Under the pieces are notes generated by a model. The model was not told the origin of the DNA and did no database searches. It saw only the letters and a program-made list of their open reading frames with translations. A stretch of 11,654 bases of DNA from Pseudomonadota bacterium (GTDB lineage: Bacteria > Pseudomonadota > Gammaproteobacteria > Xanthomonadales > Marinicellaceae), in NCBI GenBank assembly GCA_008501575.1, contig QQUO01000052.1:1-11654 (forward strand), read 5' to 3'. A program made the position numbers and the translations under genes. Shown here piece by piece: positions 6,203-11,654 of this stretch (the first letter of the stretch is position 1; every line of letters begins with the position of its first letter).

Positions 6203-7099
6203 ATGTATTACGATAACGAAACAGTGACCTATTTAAATGGTAAGTGGCAATTGGCCACCGATAGTCAAGCCGGTTTATACCAACAAACGTTTCACTACGG
6301 CAATGGTGTTTTTGAAGGCATCCGATCCTACGCCACCAATCATGGCACCCAAATTCTTCGGGCGGAAGCCCATTATGAACGCTTGTTGTATTCCGCAAAA
6401 ACCATGCACATTGATATCAACCACAGTGTCGAAGAGTTGGTTGAACTCAGTTATCAGTTGCTGGCTAAAAATAATCTGCAAAATGCCTATATCCGCCCCT
6501 TTGTGTACACCGATGAGATGTTGGGCTTACAAGCCAACAGCCAAGCCAATGTCTTTATTTGTGCTTGGGATTGGGGGCAGTACTTTGATGCTGGTGCGTT
6601 AAAACTCAAAGTTTCGCCCTATTGCCGACCGGATCCAAGATCATGTCATGTGGATGCCAAAGTATCCGGGCATTACGTTAACTCTATCCTGGCAATGAAG
6701 GATGCGCAGGTTGATGGTTTTGATGATGCCTTGTTATTAGATCAAAATGGTAATGTGGCCGAAGCCAGCGGTGCCAATTTCTTTTTACAAAAAGATGATG
6801 CCCTATACACACCACCAAAAGGTCATATTTTACCGGGCATCACCCGCACCATTGTGATGGAGCTGTGTGCGGCGAACGGTATTACGGTGCATGAGAAATT
6901 TTTCAAACCGGAAGAAATTGTAAACGCGCAAGGTGCCTTCTTGACCGGTACGGCGGTGGAAGTGAAAGCCGTTGGCACGGTTGGTGCGCATGAATTTACC
7001 ACACCCTGGGAAGAAACCTTTGGTGCGCTGTTAAAAAACAAATTTGAAAAGCTGGTCCGAAACCAAAAAGTTAATGACAAGAAATTCAGGGTCGCATGA
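6203..7099 (+). CDS. ilvE: Branched-chain amino acid aminotransferase
   Basis: PLP enzyme of fold type IV, 298 residues, that transfers the amino group between glutamate and the 2-oxo acids of Val, Ile and Leu in the cytosol. Visible family marks: FHYGNGVFEGIRSY (30-43), AYIRPFVYTDEM, the PLP lysine K153 in DAKVSGHYVNS, E187 in VAEASGANFF (contacts the PLP ring nitrogen), PPKGHILPGITR, and GTAVEV near the C-terminus. The opening YYDNETVTYLNG and the PPKGHILPGITR block resemble Bacteroidetes IlvE more than the 309-residue E. coli enzyme, by memory. GAAGAG lies 10 bases before the ATG. It is the first gene of the operon after the attenuator; its stop overlaps the ilvD start (ATGA). Placing ilvE first differs from enterobacterial ilvGMEDA. 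Confidence 0.95.
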   Translation: MYYDNETVTYLNGKWQLATDSQAGLYQQTFHYGNGVFEGIRSYATNHGTQILRAEAHYERLLYSAKTMHIDINHSVEELVELSYQLLAKNNLQNAYIRPFVYTDEMLGLQANSQANVFICAWDWGQYFDAGALKLKVSPYCRPDPRSCHVDAKVSGHYVNSILAMKDAQVDGFDDALLLDQNGNVAEASGANFFLQKDDALYTPPKGHILPGITRTIVMELCAANGITVHEKFFKPEEIVNAQGAFLTGTAVEVKAVGTVGAHEFTTPWEETFGALLKNKFEKLVRNQKVNDKKFRVA

Positions 7100-8853
7100 T
7101 GAAACCGTTAAACAACTATTCAAAAGCCGTCACCCAGGATGATTCACAACCGGCCGCGAAAGCCATGTTGCATGCAATCGGGCTGAGCCAACAGCAATTG
7201 AACCAGCCGTTCGTAGGTGTTGCCTCCACCGGTTATGAAGGCAATCCCTGTAATATGCACCTCAATGACATGGCCAAACGCATCAAAGAAGCGGTTTGTG
7301 AGAAACCCTTAAATGGCCTGGTATTTAATACCATCGGTATTTCAGATGGCATCTCGATGGGCACCTCAGGCATGCACTATTCACTGCCTTCGCGTGATTT
7401 AATCGCCGACTCCATTGAAACCGTGGTGGCCGGCATGCATTACGATGCTGTGGTGACCGTGGTCGGCTGTGATAAAAATATGCCGGGCGCCATGATGGCT
7501 ATGCTGCGGCTTAATCGCCCGGCTCTATTGGTCTATGGCGGCACCATCGCACCGGGCTGTCATGCCGGTAAAAAACTCGATGTGGTATCCGCTTTCGAAG
7601 CCTGGGGTGAAAAAGTCAGCGGCACAATGAATGAAACGGAATTTCAACAGGTCATCCAAAAAGCCTGTCCGGGTGCCGGTGCCTGTGGTGGTATGTACAC
7701 CGCCAACACCATGGCATCCGCGATTGAGGCGATGGGCATGAGTTTACCCTATTCGTCCTCAAACCCAGCCATCAGTTCAGCCAAAACAAACGAATCTCAA
7801 CAAGTGGCGGCAGCCATTGAAGGCTTATTAGTTAATGATTTAAAGCCCAAAGACATCGTCACCAAAGCCTCGTTAACAAATGCCTTTAAACTGGTGACTG
7901 TTTTGGGTGGTTCCACCAATGCGGTATTGCATTTTCTGGCCATTGCCGATGCCGCCAACATTGTCATGGATTTGCATGATTTCCAGTCCATCAGCGACAC
8001 CACGCCATTTTTAGCCGACTTAAAACCCAGTGGTAAGTACCTCATGCAAGATTTGCATGAAGTCGGTGGTATTCCGTCGGTATTGAAATACATGCTGGAG
8101 CTCGGCTGGCTTGATGGCTCATGCATGACGGTTACCGGCAAAACTTTGGCTGAAAATTTAGCCGGCGTGAGCGCCTTAGGCTCACAGCAGAATGTTATCC
8201 ATGGATTTGATAACCCCATCAAGTCATCGGGTCATATCCAAATTCTTACCGGCAATTTAGCTCCAGAAGGATCCGTAGCCAAAATTACCGGTAAAGAAGG
8301 CGAAGTTTTTCACGGTAAAGCCAAAACCTTTAATGGTGAAGCCGCGGTCAATCTGGGTATTGCTAAAGGCGATGTTAAACCCGGTGATGTGGTGGTGATT
8401 CGATATGTCGGCCCCAAAGGTGGTCCGGGTATGCCGGAAATGCTAAAACCCACTTCGGCCATTATTGGTGCCGGTTTAGGTAACGCCGTGGCGCTGATTA
8501 CCGATGGCCGATTTTCCGGTGGCACCCATGGTTTTGTGGTGGGTCACATCACCCCGGAAGCACAAGTGGGCGGCACCCTGGCTTTAGTTGAGGACGGTGA
8601 TGAAATTACCATCGATGCCAAAAACAACCGTTTAACACTGCATGTCAGCGACGCTGAATTAGCCCGCAGAAAACAACAGTGGTCAGCGCCTGAACTTAAA
8701 TTCAAGCGCGGGGTTTTGGCTAAATATGCCAGGTCGGTGACTTCAGCCTCTTTAGGCTGCTTAACGGATACAGATCAGCCCACGCATGAATCAGTCAGTA
8801 CCACAGCTAAAAACCATAACACATCATTAACAACAACAGGGGTCCTCGCATGA
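7096..8853 (+). CDS. ilvD: Dihydroxy-acid dehydratase, [2Fe-2S]-type
   Basis: Dehydrates 2,3-dihydroxy-isovalerate and 2,3-dihydroxy-3-methylvalerate to the 2-oxo acids. IlvD/Edd family, 585 residues. Three cluster cysteines are visible: C52 in NPCNMHL, C125 in GCDKNMPGA and C197 in GACGGMYTANTM. Cysteine at the first site is typical of the oxygen-tolerant [2Fe-2S] enzymes; E. coli IlvD has a different sequence there. K127 is the probable carbamylated, metal-binding lysine. GRFSGGTHGFVVGHITPEA is the conserved C-terminal domain motif. The family normally ends near SASLGCLTD; here about 28 Ser/Thr/Asn-rich residues follow. The start overlaps the ilvE stop; a second ATG at 7099 is better spaced from AGGG (7088-7091), so the true start could be either. 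The stop overlaps ilvB (ATGA), suggesting translational coupling. Confidence 0.96.
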   Translation: MMKPLNNYSKAVTQDDSQPAAKAMLHAIGLSQQQLNQPFVGVASTGYEGNPCNMHLNDMAKRIKEAVCEKPLNGLVFNTIGISDGISMGTSGMHYSLPSRDLIADSIETVVAGMHYDAVVTVVGCDKNMPGAMMAMLRLNRPALLVYGGTIAPGCHAGKKLDVVSAFEAWGEKVSGTMNETEFQQVIQKACPGAGACGGMYTANTMASAIEAMGMSLPYSSSNPAISSAKTNESQQVAAAIEGLLVNDLKPKDIVTKASLTNAFKLVTVLGGSTNAVLHFLAIADAANIVMDLHDFQSISDTTPFLADLKPSGKYLMQDLHEVGGIPSVLKYMLELGWLDGSCMTVTGKTLAENLAGVSALGSQQNVIHGFDNPIKSSGHIQILTGNLAPEGSVAKITGKEGEVFHGKAKTFNGEAAVNLGIAKGDVKPGDVVVIRYVGPKGGPGMPEMLKPTSAIIGAGLGNAVALITDGRFSGGTHGFVVGHITPEAQVGGTLALVEDGDEITIDAKNNRLTLHVSDAELARRKQQWSAPELKFKRGVLAKYARSVTSASLGCLTDTDQPTHESVSTTAKNHNTSLTTTGVLA

Positions 8854-10637
8854 AATCGGCTTCAAACACTTCAGACCCCATGACCATAAACAATCCATTA
8901 GCAGACCAAGAACTCCCAAATGTAAGCGGTGCCGAGTCGATTATTTTAAGCCTATTGGCTGAAGGGGTTAGCCAGGTTTTTGGTTACCCCGGTGGTGCCA
9001 TTATGCCCACCTATGATGCCTTAATGGATTACGAGGATCAATTAGAGCACATCATGGTCAGGCATGAACAAGGCGCTGTCCATGCCGCCCAAGGTTATGC
9101 CCGTGCCTCCGGTAAAGTTGGTGTCTGCCTGGCCACTTCAGGCCTCGGCGCCACCAATTTAATCACTGGTATTGCCGATGCCTATCTAGATTCAACGCCA
9201 TTGGTTTGTATCACCGGCCAAGTGTTTGCTCAGCTTTTAGGCACCGATGCTTTTCAGGAAATTGATATCTTAGATATTTCTACGCCGGTGACCAAGTGGA
9301 ATATCAAAGTCACCCAAGCCAGTGAAATACCGGCGGCTATTGCCAAAGCTTTTTATATTGCCAAAAGCGGTCGACCGGGACCGGTTTTAATCGATATCAC
9401 TAAAAATGCCCAAATCGATTGTATGGCTTTTGACTACCATCCCTGTTATCAACTGAACAGTTACCAGCCAACGCCTCAACCCGATGAATTGGCTTTAGTA
9501 CAAGCCGCCCGTTTAATTAATGTCGCTAAAAAACCACTGGTATTATTTGGCCAAGGGCTGATTTTAGGCGCCGCTGAACAGGAGTTTCTGGCATTCGCTG
9601 AACGCTGTGGTGCGCCTTTAGCTGCCACCATTTTGGGACTGTCCGCCTTGCCTACAAATCATCCGCAGTATGTTGGCATGTTGGGTATGCATGGTAATTA
9701 CGCCCCCAACACTCTGACCAATGAATGTGATGTATTGATTGCTGTTGGTATGCGATTTGATGATCGTGTCACCAGCAATCTGGATTTTTATGCCAAACAG
9801 GCCAAAGTTATTCACTTTGATATCGATCCGTCAGAAATCAATAAAAATGTGGCTGTTGACGTGGCGGTATTGGGCGACGTTAAGCACACATTGCCGGCAG
9901 TGACCAAACAACTCGATGCTAATAAGCACCCGCAATGGTTGGCAAAGTTTCACCAGCTACACGCCATTGAACAACATAAGATCATTGCCAAAGATCTCGA
10001 GCCAAAAACGGATACCATCAATATGGCTGAAGTGATTAAATGCTTGAACCAACAAGATGATAACTGCCTGATTGTCACCGATGTGGGCCAACATCAAATG
10101 GTGGCCTGCCGTTATGCCAAGTTCTCGCAAAGCAGAAGTTTAATCACATCAGGTGGTTTAGGTACCATGGGCTTTTGTTTACCGGCTGCCATCGGTGCCA
10201 AATTTGCCCGACCAGATCGACAAGTTGTCGGCATAGTCGGTGATGGTGGCGTGCAAATGACCATTCAAGAATTGGGCGTATTAATGCAACATCAATTGCC
10301 GGTCAAAATCATCATCTTAAACAATCAATTCCTCGGTATGGTGCGCCAATGGCAGGAACTGTATTTTGATAAACGTTACGCTTCCACCGAATTGTCCAAT
10401 CCAAACTTTGGACTCATCGCTGATGGCTATGGCATCAATAATGCCAAAGTCAGTAGCAGAGCGCACCTGGCTGATGCGGTTCATACCATGCTCTCACACC
10501 CCGGCGCCTTTGTTTTAGAGGTCATGGTGGCGCAACAAGATAACGTCTTTCCCATCATCACACCCGGCGCCTCAGTGGCTGACATGTGCCTGGGAACCAA
10601 CACCGCCGGAACCAGCGACGATAACAGTGAGGACTAA
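8850..10637 (+). CDS. ilvB: Acetolactate synthase, large catalytic subunit
   Basis: ThDP- and FAD-dependent enzyme, 595 residues, that condenses pyruvate with pyruvate or 2-oxobutyrate, the first common step of the pathway. N-terminal PYR domain: FGYPGGAIMPTYDAL and the catalytic E73 in RHEQGAVHAAQGYA. Central FAD domain: GMRFDDRVT (R302-R306). C-terminal PP domain: GGLGTMGFCLPAAIGA, then the ThDP/Mg motif from GDGGVQ (464) to NN (491-492), then MVRQWQ with W501, which matches the herbicide-contact Trp of plant enzymes. FAD-site residues and the operon mark it as the biosynthetic AHAS rather than a catabolic one. AGGGG 7 bases upstream supports the start at 8850; ATG at 8880 is a weaker alternative. 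The first 25 or so residues and the last 15 (from GTNTAGTSDD) are polar extensions. Three bases separate it from ilvN. Confidence 0.96.
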   Translation: MKSASNTSDPMTINNPLADQELPNVSGAESIILSLLAEGVSQVFGYPGGAIMPTYDALMDYEDQLEHIMVRHEQGAVHAAQGYARASGKVGVCLATSGLGATNLITGIADAYLDSTPLVCITGQVFAQLLGTDAFQEIDILDISTPVTKWNIKVTQASEIPAAIAKAFYIAKSGRPGPVLIDITKNAQIDCMAFDYHPCYQLNSYQPTPQPDELALVQAARLINVAKKPLVLFGQGLILGAAEQEFLAFAERCGAPLAATILGLSALPTNHPQYVGMLGMHGNYAPNTLTNECDVLIAVGMRFDDRVTSNLDFYAKQAKVIHFDIDPSEINKNVAVDVAVLGDVKHTLPAVTKQLDANKHPQWLAKFHQLHAIEQHKIIAKDLEPKTDTINMAEVIKCLNQQDDNCLIVTDVGQHQMVACRYAKFSQSRSLITSGGLGTMGFCLPAAIGAKFARPDRQVVGIVGDGGVQMTIQELGVLMQHQLPVKIIILNNQFLGMVRQWQELYFDKRYASTELSNPNFGLIADGYGINNAKVSSRAHLADAVHTMLSHPGAFVLEVMVAQQDNVFPIITPGASVADMCLGTNTAGTSDDNSED

Positions 10638-10640
10638 ACC

Positions 10641-11216
10641 ATGACTAAAAATTATACCTTTACTATTTATTCCAATGACCAAACCGGCATATTAAACAGA
10701 ATTTCGGCCGTGTTTTCCAGAGCCGGTCTGAACATTGAGGCTTTATCGGTGTGTGAATCAACCCATTCCGGTTTATTTAGACACAATGTTCAAGTCAGCT
10801 GTGATGCACAAACCGGATTCAGGGTCAGTCAACAATTGGAGCGTCAGATTGAAGTCATTAAAGCTGATTTTTATCACCAAGATGAAATCATCCAGCAAGA
10901 GCTGGCTTTGTATAAGATTGCTTCAAAATCAATGTTAGAACAAACCCTTGCCGAACAAATTATTCACCGACACCATGCCCGGGTTTTAAGCATGAACAGC
11001 GAATTTACAGTGATTGAAAAAATTGGTAAACGGGCGGAAAGTCAGGCTTTGTTTGATGACTTATCTACAGTGGGCGTCCTCGAGTTTGTCCGTTCAGGCC
11101 CGGTCAGTATCAGTAAGCTTATGACCACTGAATCTTTGCAAGAAGACATGCCTGTATTTAAACAACACGCCACTTGTGAGTCCGAAAACGGACAAACAGT
11201 GGAAACCTCATCTTAA
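10641..11216 (+). CDS. ilvN: Acetolactate synthase, small regulatory subunit
   Basis: Two-ACT-domain subunit of AHAS, 191 residues; it activates IlvB and normally carries valine feedback inhibition. First ACT domain, about residues 5-78: NDQTGILNRISAVFSRAGLNIEALSV, where G16 and N31 match valine-site positions of E. coli IlvH. Second domain, about 85-165: IIQQELALYKI, FTVIEKIGKR, VLEFVRSGPVSISKL. The pattern of ELALYKI followed by EFVRSG resembles Bacteroidetes small subunits. It is longer than E. coli IlvH (163) because of a polar tail of about 25 residues after SISKL. GAGGA lies 7 bases before the ATG, overlapping the end of ilvB, so the two subunits are probably made in balance. The symbol ilvN is used for the two-domain form; ilvH would be equally valid. 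Confidence 0.93.
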   Translation: MTKNYTFTIYSNDQTGILNRISAVFSRAGLNIEALSVCESTHSGLFRHNVQVSCDAQTGFRVSQQLERQIEVIKADFYHQDEIIQQELALYKIASKSMLEQTLAEQIIHRHHARVLSMNSEFTVIEKIGKRAESQALFDDLSTVGVLEFVRSGPVSISKLMTTESLQEDMPVFKQHATCESENGQTVETSS

Positions 11217-11240
11217 CATTATTAACAAATAGGATTTATT

Positions 11241-11654
11241 ATGGCACAGTTAAATTTTGGCGGCACCTTAGAAGAAGTGGTCACCCGTGAAGAATACCCC
11301 CTGGTAAAAGCCCAGGCATTTTTAAAAGACAAAACCATCGCGGTGCTTGGCTACGGAGTGCAAGGTCCCGGTCAGGCGCTTAACCTTAAAGACAATGGTT
11401 TTAATGTCATTGTTGGCCAACGTAAAGGTGGCGAATCATGGGATAAAGCCCTTAAAGATGGTTGGGTGGAAGGTGAAACCTTATTTGAGTTGGCAGAAGC
11501 CACTCAGAAAGCGGATGTGGTGATGTATTTATTATCAGATGCAGGACAAATAGCGGCCTGGCCGGTGGTCAAAGCCAATCTCAATGCCGGTGATACCTTA
11601 TATTTTTCGCATGGTTTCGCGGTCACCTACCATGATCAAACCGGCATTGTACCG
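11241..11654 (+). CDS. ilvC: Ketol-acid reductoisomerase (N-terminal 138 codons)
   Basis: Cut by the window edge, still in frame. The enzyme isomerises acetolactate or acetohydroxybutyrate and reduces it with NAD(P)H and Mg. Only the Rossmann domain is visible: TIAVLGYGVQGPGQALNL with the dinucleotide GxGxxG at 37-42, and the loop GQRKGGESWDK with R61, K62 and S66, whose charges suit the NADPH phosphate (inferred). LLSDAGQIAAW and YFSHGFAVTYHDQTGIVP follow. The lead-in NFGGTLEEVVTREEYPL and the LLSDAxQI block resemble the Bacteroidetes-type enzyme, not E. coli or Xanthomonas IlvC. AGGA lies 6 bases before the ATG, 24 bases after ilvN. The metal-binding knotted domain lies beyond the window. 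Confidence 0.95.
   Translation, partial: MAQLNFGGTLEEVVTREEYPLVKAQAFLKDKTIAVLGYGVQGPGQALNLKDNGFNVIVGQRKGGESWDKALKDGWVEGETLFELAEATQKADVVMYLLSDAGQIAAWPVVKANLNAGDTLYFSHGFAVTYHDQTGIVP

Noticed and set aside
7797..8222. 141-codon minus-strand frame within ilvD
   Set aside because: It lies wholly inside conserved ilvD coding sequence and mirrors its codon pattern. No promoter or ribosome site is seen.

Overview
The window looks like chromosomal DNA from a free-living, probably marine or sediment gammaproteobacterium of moderate GC. The YbiT-type ABC-F protein matches the gammaproteobacterial form closely, down to the usual 530-residue length. The secreted nuclease ends in an IFxNGFE-type tail that I associate with Marinicella and Xanthomonadales relatives. 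That placement is an inference from remembered proteins, not a database result. I see no insertion sequence, CRISPR array, rRNA, tRNA or phage gene.

Left part (1-3866): the start of a secreted protein on the minus strand (perhaps the propeptide of an S8 protease), a long AT-rich gap without a convincing gene (150-889), a large secreted endonuclease I-family nuclease with two lamin-tail-like domains (890-3043), and a small Ax21-like outer-membrane beta-barrel protein (3199-3747). The last two each end in a clear intrinsic terminator.

Middle (3867-6148): ybiT on the minus strand, then a control region of about 550 bases with a perfect 14-bp inverted repeat of unknown role, a TTGACA promoter, a 26-codon leader peptide with nine Ile and two Val codons, and a strong intrinsic terminator. 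The leader stop codon lies in a segment that can pair with the 5' arm of that terminator. This is the layout of a classical ribosome-mediated Ile/Val attenuator.

Right part (6203-11654): a tightly packed branched-chain amino acid operon, ilvE-ilvD-ilvB-ilvN-ilvC, with ATGA overlaps at ilvE/ilvD and ilvD/ilvB; ilvC runs off the window. IlvBN makes acetolactate or acetohydroxybutyrate, IlvC reduces and isomerises it, IlvD dehydrates the diol, and IlvE transaminates the 2-oxo acid. All these proteins resemble Bacteroidetes versions more than E. coli ones, so operon transfer behind a proteobacterial-style attenuator is the most interesting hypothesis here. Nothing in the window clearly amounts to an undescribed system.
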